Positions 1 to 5,947 of a stretch of DNA of 7,475 nucleotides are shown here, piece after piece. The notes under the pieces were generated by a model. The model had not been told where the DNA came from and did no database searches. It was given only the letters and a program-made list of their open reading frames with translations. Both the position numbers and the translations under genes were made by a program. Location of the stretch: assembly GCA_027295435.1 (NCBI GenBank), contig JAPUKX010000309.1, positions 1-7,475 of the forward strand, in the 5' to 3' direction. Position 1 is the stretch's first letter, and the number at the start of each line of letters is the position of its first letter. Source of the stretch: Planctomycetota bacterium. Its GTDB lineage: Bacteria > Planctomycetota > Phycisphaerae > Phycisphaerales > SM1A02.

Positions 1-375
1 ACCACTGCGGACGATGCCCGTCGTTACCGCGATTCCGCCGAAGTCGAGATGTGGAAGAAGCGAGATCCGCTGATTCGACTGCGCAAGTACCTCGTCGATC
101 GCAATCAATGGGACGACGAGAAGGAACAGATCTTGCAGGCCGACGCCAAAGAACAGGTCGCCGCGGCCGTCAAACGGGCTGAGGAAATCGCTGCGCCGAG
201 CACCACCGATATGTTCGACTTCCTGTACGCGCAGCTTCCCGATCAGCTGCGCATTCAGCGGGCAACGCTGCGCACCGCCAGCCTCGGCCAGGACCCGTCC
301 CAGCTCGAAGGGGGCATCGAGGCGTCACGACAACAAGGCATCGAGGAGACCGTATCGGAGCCGGGCTTGCCTTAG
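1..375 (+). CDS. pdhA: 2-oxo acid (probably pyruvate) dehydrogenase E1 component, alpha subunit, C-terminal part
   Basis: Open from the first base in frame 1 to a TAG at 373-375, so about 124 C-terminal residues of a gene beginning outside the window. E1 alpha with E1 beta forms the thiamine diphosphate-dependent decarboxylase that reductively acetylates the E2 lipoyl group. The fragment starts with TTADDARRYR, matching the HTT(S/A)DD...YR segment of the loop near the active site in heterotetrameric E1 alpha subunits. It continues with the usual end (DPLIRLRKYL, a charged helix, then MFDFLYAQLP). About 30 residues after that, Gln/Ser/Glu-rich and ending EPGLP, extend beyond where many family members stop. 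The catalytic thiamine-binding motif is upstream and not visible. Immediate linkage to E1 beta and E2 supports the call. Pyruvate is favoured over branched-chain oxo acids by overall resemblance only. Confidence 0.9.
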   Translation, partial: TTADDARRYRDSAEVEMWKKRDPLIRLRKYLVDRNQWDDEKEQILQADAKEQVAAAVKRAEEIAAPSTTDMFDFLYAQLPDQLRIQRATLRTASLGQDPSQLEGGIEASRQQGIEETVSEPGLP

Positions 376-381
376 CCCCCA

Positions 382-401
382 CCGGCTCGTGGACGGGCCG
401 G
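382..401 (+). other. GC-rich hairpin just after the E1 alpha stop
   Basis: CCGGCTCG (382-389) can pair with CGGGCCGG (394-401) around a TGGA loop, giving an 8-bp stem with one G-T wobble. It starts 7 bases after the E1 alpha stop. No T-run follows, so it is not a standard intrinsic terminator. It could be a partial terminator, an mRNA processing or stability element between two cistrons needed in equal amounts, or have no role. Confidence 0.4.
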
Positions 402-432
402 CTCTGACCCTATGTCTCATCCCTAACCCCGA

Positions 433-461
433 ACTCCTGACTCCTAACTCCTACCCCCCCC
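433..461. repeat. Three 7-base tandem repeats (ACTCCTR) followed by a C8 run
   Basis: Units ACTCCTG (433-439), ACTCCTA (440-446) and ACTCCTA (447-453) run head to tail and are followed by eight Cs (454-461). The run ends one base before the E1 beta ATG. A similar pyrimidine-rich stretch (ccctaacccc, 421-430) precedes them. The region lacks any purine-rich ribosome binding site; on the + strand its CTCCT cores resemble the anti-Shine-Dalgarno end of 16S rRNA instead. Function unknown; it may be a dispersed intergenic repeat. Confidence 0.7.
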
Positions 462-462
462 A

Positions 463-1431
463 ATGGCCAACCTGACTCTCGTACAAGCCATCAACCTCGC
501 TCTGATCCAGGAAATGGAGAAGGACGAACGCGTAATGATCCTGGGCGAAGATGTGGGGATAAACGGCGGCGTGTTCCGCGTCACCGATGGCCTGTACAAG
601 AGGTTCGGCCCAAAACGCGTCGTGGACACGCCTCTGGCCGAGTCGGGCATCATCGGAGCGTCCATCGGTCTGGCCATGGCCGGGTTGCGCCCCGTACCGG
701 AGATTCAATTCGAAGGGTTCCTTGCCCCGGCCTACGACCAGTTGTGCACCCATGCGGCTCGGATGCGGGCCCGAACCAGAGGCGCCCTTACGGTGCCCAT
801 GACGGTGCGGGTTCCCGTGGGCGGTGGTATTCATGCGCCTGAGCTGCACAGCGACAGCCCCGCAGCCTTCTACGTGCATCAACCCGGCCTCAAGGTCGTT
901 GTGCCCGCAACACCATACGACGCCAAGGGCCTGCTCATCAGCGCCATCCGCGACCCCGATCCAATCCTCTTCTTCGAGCCCAAACGCTTGTACCGCGCCT
1001 TCCGTGAGGAGGTTCCCGAAGATGAATACACCGTTCCCATCGGCAAGGCCAGAGTGGTGATCCCCGGCGACGAAATCACGGTAATCTCCTGGGGCGCTCC
1101 GGTCGTCCAGTGCGTCACCGCGATCGAACAATCAGACCAATCGATCGAGCTGATCGACCTGCGGACCATCTATCCGCTGGACACCGAGACCATCGTCAAC
1201 TCGGTGAGGAAGACCGGCCGGGCCGTCATCGTCCATGAAGCGCCCAAGACCGCCGGCCTCGGCGCCGAAGTCGCCAGCCGAATCATGGAGCACTGCTTCC
1301 TGTACCTGGAGGCCCCGATCCAGCGCGTGACCGGCTTCGACACCGTCATGCCCTATTACAAGCTTGAACTGGAATACCTACCGGAAGCCGAGCGCATCCG
1401 CAAAGCCATCCAAGAAGTCGCCGCGTACTGA
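463..1431 (+). CDS. pdhB: 2-oxo acid (probably pyruvate) dehydrogenase E1 component, beta subunit
   Basis: A complete 322-residue protein, the usual length for E1 beta. It pairs with E1 alpha to form the alpha2-beta2 thiamine diphosphate enzyme of the cytoplasmic multienzyme complex. The N-terminal pyrimidine-binding domain shows GEDVG (28-32), DTPLAESGI (55-63) with E60 at the position of the glutamate that activates the cofactor aminopyrimidine, and EIQFEGF (80-86). HSDSPAAF follows, with H129 at the conserved active-site histidine. The PGLKVVVPATPYDAKGLL segment leads into the C-terminal transketolase-like domain with ITVISWGA and VIVHEAPKTAGLGAE. The start is chosen because MANLTLVQAIN is the typical family N terminus. 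No Shine-Dalgarno is visible; the ATG directly follows a C-rich repeat tract. The order alpha-beta-E2 supports one operon, although 87 bases separate it from E1 alpha. Confidence 0.96.
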   Translation: MANLTLVQAINLALIQEMEKDERVMILGEDVGINGGVFRVTDGLYKRFGPKRVVDTPLAESGIIGASIGLAMAGLRPVPEIQFEGFLAPAYDQLCTHAARMRARTRGALTVPMTVRVPVGGGIHAPELHSDSPAAFYVHQPGLKVVVPATPYDAKGLLISAIRDPDPILFFEPKRLYRAFREEVPEDEYTVPIGKARVVIPGDEITVISWGAPVVQCVTAIEQSDQSIELIDLRTIYPLDTETIVNSVRKTGRAVIVHEAPKTAGLGAEVASRIMEHCFLYLEAPIQRVTGFDTVMPYYKLELEYLPEAERIRKAIQEVAAY

Positions 1432-1484
1432 CCCCGCGCAGATTCACCGCGGCGAGATTCTGAAGCAGCGATAAGCACACCACT

Positions 1485-2801
1485 ATGGTCATCACGCAAC
1501 CCGCTGACAAGTCTCATTTCATTCTCCCGGACCTGGGCGAAGGCGTCGCCGAGGCCGAGCTGATCCGCTGGAAGATCAAGCGCGGCGATCAAGTCCAAGA
1601 GCATCAGACGCTGGCCGAGATGGAAACCGACAAAGCCCTGGTCGAAGTACCCAGCCCTTGGTCGGGCGTGATCAAGCAACTGCACGGCAAGGAGGGCGAT
1701 GTCATCCCGGTCGGGAGCGTGCTGGTGACCTACGAGACGGCTGATGGCTCAACCGGCGCAGCCAGCGCTCCGCAGGAGACCGGGCGGCCCCAGAGTGAGT
1801 CCGCGGACGCCGGCACAGTTGTGGGATCGGTGGACACCGGGCTGACGGTCTCCGATCGCCTCACCCGTGGCCGGACTGGCGAGCAGGCCGTAGCGGTGCC
1901 GGCCAAGGCGCTGGCCACGCCCGCCGTTCGCCGCATCGCGCGCGAGCAAGGCGCCGATATCAATCAGGTGCCGGGCACCGGCCGGGGCGGTCGCGTCACC
2001 GCTGCGGATGTCTATGCGTTCGCCGGAGGCGCTGGGGCCGGCCCCGTGATGGCATCACAGCCCGAAGCCGCGCCGCCGCTGCCCGCCGTCCGCCCCCACG
2101 AAACCGGGGTCGTCCAACGAATTCCGTTCCGCGGGATCCGCCGAAAGATTGCCCAGGCGCTGGAGCGATCGGTGAAGACCGCCGTCCACTTCACCGTGAC
2201 CGACGAAGCCGACGTGACGATCCTCGATCAGAGGCGGGCTGAGTACGATGTCGGACCCGACAGCAAGCTCAGCTTCCTTCCAATCGTGATCACCGCGGTG
2301 TGCAAGGCCCTGAAGCACCATCCGTCGGTGAACGCCAACGTCGATGACGAGAAGCAGCAGATCCTCATCAAGGGTGTGATCAACCTCGGCTGCGCCGTGG
2401 ACACTGAGCATGGTCTGATGGTTCCGGTCATCCGCGATGCGGACAAGCTCAGCCTCGCCCGACTCGCCGACGCCATCGCCGATGTGGCGCGGCGCTGCCG
2501 CGACCGCACGATTGGGCGCGAAGAGCTCATCGGCGGAACGTTCACCATCACGAATGTCGGCAGCTTCGGCGGGATGTACGCCACGCCTATTATCAATTAT
2601 CCCGAGGTCGCTATACTCGCCGTCGGCCGGGTCAAGGAGCGGGTGCTCGTCAAGAACGGCATGTTTTACGCGGGCAAGATCATGCCTCTGAGCCTTGCCT
2701 GCGATCACCGAGTCGTCGATGGGGCCGAAGGGGCACGATTCCTGGGCACGGTAGTCAAATGCCTGGAGGATCCCGAAGCGCTTTTCGCGCGAGGACAATG
2801 A
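1485..2801 (+). CDS. pdhC: Dihydrolipoamide acyltransferase (probably acetyltransferase), E2 core of the 2-oxo acid dehydrogenase complex
   Basis: 438 residues. E2 forms the structural core and transfers the acyl group from its swinging lipoyl arm to CoA. Domains in order are: one lipoyl domain (about 10-84) with LPDLGEG (14-20) and the lipoylation site METDKALVEVP, lipoyl lysine K50; an Ala/Gly/Ser-rich linker; the peripheral subunit-binding domain (about 143-178, ATPAVRRIAREQG...GTGRGGRVTAADV) that docks E1 or E3; a second Ala/Pro-rich linker; and the catalytic domain (about 213-438). The catalytic domain carries FTITNVGSFGG (353-363) and the active-site DHRVVDG with H408 and D412. All key residues are present. 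A single lipoyl domain resembles Gram-positive-type E2 more than the three-domain enterobacterial AceF. Branched-chain substrate cannot be excluded. The gap to E1 beta is 53 bases with only a weak ribosome binding site. Confidence 0.95.
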   Translation: MVITQPADKSHFILPDLGEGVAEAELIRWKIKRGDQVQEHQTLAEMETDKALVEVPSPWSGVIKQLHGKEGDVIPVGSVLVTYETADGSTGAASAPQETGRPQSESADAGTVVGSVDTGLTVSDRLTRGRTGEQAVAVPAKALATPAVRRIAREQGADINQVPGTGRGGRVTAADVYAFAGGAGAGPVMASQPEAAPPLPAVRPHETGVVQRIPFRGIRRKIAQALERSVKTAVHFTVTDEADVTILDQRRAEYDVGPDSKLSFLPIVITAVCKALKHHPSVNANVDDEKQQILIKGVINLGCAVDTEHGLMVPVIRDADKLSLARLADAIADVARRCRDRTIGREELIGGTFTITNVGSFGGMYATPIINYPEVAILAVGRVKERVLVKNGMFYAGKIMPLSLACDHRVVDGAEGARFLGTVVKCLEDPEALFARGQ

Positions 2802-2802
2802 G

Positions 2803-3030
2803 ATGCCGGACCCCCGCAAAAGCAGGGCAATGCGCGAGCCGTATCACCTTGATCGGAGCTGCTTCATCCTCGTGGACTCCCTCGTAGAGGCACATGCCGA
2901 GGATTGTGCGTTCTGGCAGTCCGCAACGCCCCAGCAGCGAATGCGTCACGTCGAACACTTGCGTCGGGTCAACTATGGAACGCATCGAGCTACACAGCGA
3001 CTTCAAAGAGTTCTTGAGATTCCTGAATGA
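2803..3030 (+). CDS. Small uncharacterised protein preceding a nucleotidyltransferase (candidate antitoxin or partner)
   Basis: 75 residues, soluble, rich in Arg, Gln and Glu, with no signal peptide or membrane segment. I recall similar short proteins, with a conserved tail of the form YG...T.RLQRVLE, in front of nucleotidyltransferases like the next gene, but cannot verify this here. In this copy the tail reads NYGTHRATQRLQRVLE (about 57-72), preceded by FWQSATPQQRMRHVEHLRRV (38-57), which looks helical. The ATG lies one base after the E2 stop with a GAGG at 2791-2794 as a plausible ribosome binding site, suggesting translational coupling to E2. An alternative ATG at 2830 would start the protein at MREPYHLD. 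The end overlaps the nucleotidyltransferase start by 56 bases. Function is unknown; an antitoxin or regulatory-partner role is inferred from the arrangement only. Confidence 0.7.
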   Translation: MPDPRKSRAMREPYHLDRSCFILVDSLVEAHAEDCAFWQSATPQQRMRHVEHLRRVNYGTHRATQRLQRVLEIPE

Positions 3031-3424
3031 CGCGGACGCGCGGTATCTCATCATCGGCGGATATGCGGTCGCCTATCATGGTTACCCAAGAGCTACGAAT
3101 GATCTTGACTTGTGGATCGCTTCCGACCCAGACAATATCCGAAAAGTTGCTGACGTGTTGAGGAGATTCGGCTTCACTGATCCGACCGTGACACAGCAAT
3201 GGATGAACGACCCTCGCAAGATGTTGCGCATGGGATATCCACCGGTTCGGATCGAGGTTCGCACTGAAATCGCCGGCGTAAGCTTTCAGGAAGCCCACCC
3301 GCGGCGAGTCGATGACACGATTGATGACGTTGAGGTGCATCTGATCGGACTGTATGAACTCAAGAAGAACAAGCGGGCCGCGGGGCGACACAAGGACTTA
3401 GCCGATCTCGAGAACCTGCCCTGA
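2975..3424 (+). CDS. Polymerase-beta-superfamily nucleotidyltransferase (AbiEii/MNT-like), possible toxin component
   Basis: 149 residues. The core motif is IIGGYAVAYHG followed by NDLDLW: G28-G29 and the metal-binding pair D43/D45 match the hG(G/S)...DhD signature of minimal nucleotidyltransferases. RIEVRTEI (92-99) supplies the third strand with E94 where a third acidic residue is expected. The C terminus reads RAAGRHKDLADLENL (134-148), an ending I associate with short standalone members of this superfamily. Such enzymes transfer a nucleotide to protein or RNA, and several families are toxins. The ATG at 2975 is preferred because MERIELHSDFKEFL is a natural family start; an in-frame ATG at 2894 adds 27 residues that do not look conserved and lie inside the preceding gene. 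GC over 3001-3240 is about 51%, below the neighbours, consistent with acquisition. Substrate unknown. Confidence 0.88.
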   Translation: MERIELHSDFKEFLRFLNDADARYLIIGGYAVAYHGYPRATNDLDLWIASDPDNIRKVADVLRRFGFTDPTVTQQWMNDPRKMLRMGYPPVRIEVRTEIAGVSFQEAHPRRVDDTIDDVEVHLIGLYELKKNKRAAGRHKDLADLENLP

Positions 3425-3451
3425 CCCGTAAGATTGCTCCACTTCCGATCC

Positions 3452-4819
3452 ATGACGAAGATGGCGCCGAAGACCAGCTCCCCGGCCGATGACCGCTCCT
3501 CGGTTGCTACCACACTTCGGGAGCGTTTCGACCGAAAGACCGCAACCATTGCCGTGGTCGGCCTGGGCTATGTGGGGCTGCCCCTGGTGCGCGCGGTGCA
3601 CAACGCCGGCTTCCGCACGATCGGGTTTGACACCGATACAACCAAGATCAGCACGCTACGGCAGGGCGGCAGCTATCTTCACCACCTCGGCGAAGAGCTG
3701 GCCAGGACATTGGCCGCGTCGGAGAGGTTCGAGGCAACTTCAAGCCCAAAGAGCCTCGCGGCCGCCGACGCTCTTGTGCTGTGCGTGCCCACGCCATTGG
3801 GGCCGCACCGCGAACCCGACCTCAGCTTTGTGCTCAACAGCACCAAGATGATCGCCACGATGCTGCGCAAAGGCCAGCTTGTGGTGCTCGAGTCGACGAC
3901 CTACCCCGGCACGACCCGAGGCGAACTGTTGCCGATTCTTCAAGCCACCGGCCTGCGCTGCGGTGAAGACTTCTTCCTTGCCTACAGCCCCGAGCGCGAA
4001 GACCCCGGGCGAGCCGACCACACCACCAGCTCGATCCCCAAGCTCGTCGGCGGCGTGGACGAGCCCAGTTCCGAGATGGCCGTCGCGTTGTACAGCAACT
4101 TGGTTAGCCAGGTTCACCGCGTTGCCTCAGCCGAAATTGCCGAAGCGGCGAAACTGCTCGAAAACATCTACCGCGCAGTCAATATCGCAATGGTCAACGA
4201 AATGAAGATGCTGCTGGCCGATATGGACATCGATATCTGGGAGGTGATCCAGGCCGCCTCGACCAAGCCGTTTGGGTTCCAGCCGTTCTACCCCGGGCCG
4301 GGCCTCGGCGGCCATTGCATCCCCATCGATCCGTTCTATTTGACCTGGAAGGCGAAGTCGATCGGCCGCAGCACAAAGTTCATCGAGCTGGCCGGGGAGA
4401 TCAACGCCCAGATGCCCACCTATGTGGTGTCGCAACTCATTTCGGCGCTGAACGACCGCGGCCGGGCGCTGCGTGACGCCAAGGTCCTCGTCATCGGGAT
4501 CGCCTACAAACCGAATATCGACGACATTCGCGAAAGCCCCGCCGCCGAGATCATCGAGCTGCTGTGGTCGGGTGGAGTAGTGGTGACGTATCACGATCCT
4601 CACGTGCCCACTTTCCCCAGGATGCGCGATCACCACATTGAGCTGACTTCCGTGCCACTCACCGCGCAGACGATCGCAGAGCACGATTGCGTGCTGATCG
4701 TCACCAATCACGACGCGATAGATTATGAGCTGATCGCCCGCCACGCCAAACTCATCATCGACACCCGCCATGCCATGGCCGGAGTCGCGAACCCGCCCGA
4801 TACGATCGTCCAGGCGTAG
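3452..4819 (+). CDS. Nucleotide-sugar 6-dehydrogenase, WbpA-type (probably UDP-N-acetylglucosamine or related UDP-sugar)
   Basis: 455 residues from the chosen ATG. The UDP-glucose/UDP-ManNAc dehydrogenase family oxidises C6 of a UDP-sugar to a uronic acid using two NAD+, feeding surface polysaccharide synthesis. The N-terminal Rossmann domain has VVGLGYVGLPL (GLGYVG, 37-42) and FDTD. A CVPTPLG segment and ESTTYPGTT follow. The central helix AEAAKLLENIYRAVNIA contains K234 and N238. The catalytic loop PGPGLGGHCIPIDPFYLTW contains C289. The C-terminal UDP-binding domain has VLVIGIAYKPNIDDIRESPA and TNHDAIDY. The GGHCIPIDPFYLTWKAK form recalls WbpA (UDP-GlcNAc) more than WecC or simple UDP-glucose enzymes, but the substrate is not proven. 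A TTG at 3434 would add 6 residues and an ATG at 3461 would remove 3; none has a convincing ribosome binding site. The gene's final codons lie inside a 25-base direct repeat. Confidence 0.93.
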   Translation: MTKMAPKTSSPADDRSSVATTLRERFDRKTATIAVVGLGYVGLPLVRAVHNAGFRTIGFDTDTTKISTLRQGGSYLHHLGEELARTLAASERFEATSSPKSLAAADALVLCVPTPLGPHREPDLSFVLNSTKMIATMLRKGQLVVLESTTYPGTTRGELLPILQATGLRCGEDFFLAYSPEREDPGRADHTTSSIPKLVGGVDEPSSEMAVALYSNLVSQVHRVASAEIAEAAKLLENIYRAVNIAMVNEMKMLLADMDIDIWEVIQAASTKPFGFQPFYPGPGLGGHCIPIDPFYLTWKAKSIGRSTKFIELAGEINAQMPTYVVSQLISALNDRGRALRDAKVLVIGIAYKPNIDDIRESPAAEIIELLWSGGVVVTYHDPHVPTFPRMRDHHIELTSVPLTAQTIAEHDCVLIVTNHDAIDYELIARHAKLIIDTRHAMAGVANPPDTIVQA

Positions 4820-4827
4820 AGAGTTTC
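4803..4827. repeat. 25-base direct repeat, copy 1 (spans the dehydrogenase stop codon)
   Basis: This stretch (beginning CGATCGTCCAGG and ending AGAGAGTTTC) is identical over 25 bases to 4882-4906. The flanking bases differ at both ends, so the repeat boundaries are exact. This copy encodes the last residues (TIVQA) and the TAG of the nucleotide-sugar dehydrogenase. Confidence 0.97.
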
Positions 4828-4828
4828 C

Positions 4829-4878
4829 AAGAAACCGCCAAGAAACCGGACCTGGTCCGGTTTTCTGCGGTTTTCTGC
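4829..4878 (+). terminator. Long imperfect hairpin with T-runs; likely intrinsic terminator of the dehydrogenase gene
   Basis: The inner stem AAACCGGAC (4843-4851) pairs perfectly with GTCCGGTTT (4855-4863) around a CTG loop and is followed by further Ts. An outer stem pairs AAACCGC (4832-4838) with GCGGTTT (4867-4873), also followed by T-rich sequence. Left-arm A-runs and right-arm T-runs mean it could act in both directions. Each arm is internally duplicated: CCAAGAAACCG at 4827-4837 and 4838-4848, and GGTTTTCTGC at 4859-4868 and 4869-4878. It begins about 10 bases after the stop codon at 4819. Confidence 0.8.
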
Positions 4879-4881
4879 TTT

Positions 4882-4906
4882 CGATCGTCCAGGCGTAGAG
4901 AGTTTC
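4882..4906. repeat. 25-base direct repeat, copy 2 (noncoding)
   Basis: A perfect copy of 4803-4827, offset by 79 bases, lying directly after the terminator-like hairpin and before the hydrolase gene. Here it is noncoding. From copy 2 to the hydrolase start at 5025 lie about 118 bases in which I see no clear promoter or gene. Confidence 0.97.
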
Positions 4907-5024
4907 GCGTACATCCATGATCTGCTACTGTTTCGGACGGCTCGCAGACCCGCGCGTCGCGCACCATCGCGCTGCTCGGCGAGCGGCAGCTAAACAAGTC
5001 TGTCAACCAACGGCACACCCGAGA

Positions 5025-5864
5025 ATGAGCTGGTCCTGGAAACTGCTTCGCGCCGGAACGATCCGCCTCGACGGCGGAGGGATGTTCGGCGTCGTCCCCA
5101 GGAGTATCTGGTCCAAGCTCATCACGCCCGATGAGCTCAACCGTATCAGCCTGCAAACAAACTGCCTGCTGTTGGACAACGGGTCCACCAAGGTGCTGAT
5201 CGAGACCGGCTTCGGCGACAAGTGGACGGACAAGGAGCGCGCCTACTACGACCTTCAGCGCCGCACGGTGGTCGATGCTCTGCGCGAGTCCGGGTGCGAG
5301 CCTTCACAGATCGACCTTGTCGTGGTGACACACCTGCACTTCGACCACGCGGCTGCGCTCACCGGGCTCGATGAGTCCGGCGCCGTAGCTCCAACGTTCC
5401 CAAACGCCCAGATCGTTGTACAGAGAACCGAGTGGGAGGACGCCCGGGCGAACAAATCCACGATGACCCGCACCTACCTGCGAAGCCATCTCGACCCGAT
5501 CGCAGATCGCCTACAACTGGTAGAGGGCAAGACACAGGTGCTGCCCGGCCTGGTGGTCTGGCCGATGGTCGGTCACACCTGGGGGCAGCAGGCGGTACGG
5601 TTCGACGATGACCGGGGCGTTGTGTGCTTTCCCGGCGACGTGATGCCCACCGTCCACCATGTCGCTTCGGCCTTCAACATGGGCTACGACATGCTGCCCT
5701 ATCAGAACATGCGTTCCAAGCAACAGATGCTGGCACAGGCTGCGGATGAGAACTGGCGGCTGGTGCTGGACCACGAGCCCGGCGATCCGGTTCAGCACGT
5801 CGCACACGACCCGCAACACGCCGGGCGGTTCGTGCTACATCCAGCCACCGAAGAGCTGGCCTGA
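5025..5864 (+). CDS. Metallo-beta-lactamase-fold metallo-hydrolase (lactonase-like)
   Basis: 279 residues from the chosen start. The binuclear metal site is complete: HLHFDH with H103, H105, D107 and H108, then H184 in MVGHTWG, D205 in CFPGDVMP and H250 in VLDHEPGD. This pattern, with the N-terminal LDGGGMFGVVPRSIW and the QTNCLLLDNG strand, resembles the AHL-lactonase/YtnP-like branch of the superfamily. Possible substrates include lactones or other esters; none can be assigned from sequence. No signal peptide or membrane segment is visible, so a cytoplasmic location is inferred. The frame is open back to an ATG at 4917, but those 36 extra residues (Arg/Ala/His-rich) look unlike the family, and MSWSWKLLRAGTIRLDGGG is a natural start. 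The gene lies behind a probable terminator and so is likely transcribed separately from the upstream dehydrogenase. Confidence 0.88.
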   Translation: MSWSWKLLRAGTIRLDGGGMFGVVPRSIWSKLITPDELNRISLQTNCLLLDNGSTKVLIETGFGDKWTDKERAYYDLQRRTVVDALRESGCEPSQIDLVVVTHLHFDHAAALTGLDESGAVAPTFPNAQIVVQRTEWEDARANKSTMTRTYLRSHLDPIADRLQLVEGKTQVLPGLVVWPMVGHTWGQQAVRFDDDRGVVCFPGDVMPTVHHVASAFNMGYDMLPYQNMRSKQQMLAQAADENWRLVLDHEPGDPVQHVAHDPQHAGRFVLHPATEELA

Positions 5865-5873
5865 CGGGTCGCC

Positions 5874-5890
5874 TTCGCCCCTACGGCGAA
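5874..5890 (+). other. Short hairpin after the hydrolase gene
   Basis: TTCGCC (5874-5879) pairs perfectly with GGCGAA (5885-5890) around a CCTAC loop, 9 bases after the hydrolase stop. The stem is short and no T-run follows, so a terminator role is possible but weakly supported. Confidence 0.3.
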
Positions 5891-5941
5891 ATCCGCTCAG
5901 GCGTATCCGACGCATCCCCGACTAACCTTCATTCGATTCGT

Positions 5942-5947
5942 TAGAAT
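5942..5947 (+). promoter_or_regulatory. Possible -10 element (TAGAAT) for the fusion gene
   Basis: TAGAAT matches the TATAAT consensus at five of six positions, in an AT-richer stretch (ttcattcgattcgttagaat) unlike its surroundings. It ends 7 bases before an ATG at 5955, the spacing seen for leaderless genes with a TANNNT box. No good -35 hexamer is seen. If it is real, the 5955 ATG rather than the one at 5946 would be the start. Confidence 0.35.

Noticed and set aside
451..1131. Antisense open frame (226 codons) opposite E1 beta
   Set aside because: E1 beta is unambiguous on the + strand and the antisense product shows no family motifs.
2055..2819. Antisense open frame (254 codons) opposite the E2 catalytic domain
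   Set aside because: A shadow of the strongly conserved E2 coding frame, with no recognisable domain.
2894..2974. N-terminal extension of the nucleotidyltransferase
   Set aside because: The extra 27 residues lie within the small upstream gene in another frame and look random, whereas the ATG at 2975 gives a natural family start.
4803..4906. CRISPR-like repeat-spacer-repeat
   Set aside because: There are only two copies, the interval is itself a T-run hairpin, one copy is coding, and no cas genes are present.
4127..4918. Long antisense open frame (263 codons) opposite the sugar dehydrogenase
   Set aside because: It lies opposite a well-supported enzyme gene, its protein resembles nothing recognisable, and long antisense frames are common in GC-rich genes. 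Its repeated LYAWTI-like segment is just the 25-base repeat read backwards.
4974..4984. GCTCG/CGAGC inverted repeat upstream of the hydrolase
   Set aside because: Only one base separates the arms, so a hairpin loop cannot form; at most it is a short palindrome that could bind a protein, with no supporting evidence.
4917..5024. N-terminal extension of the metallo-hydrolase
   Set aside because: The 36 added residues are Arg/Ala/His-rich and unlike a family N terminus or a signal peptide; the ATG at 5025 begins the recognisable domain.
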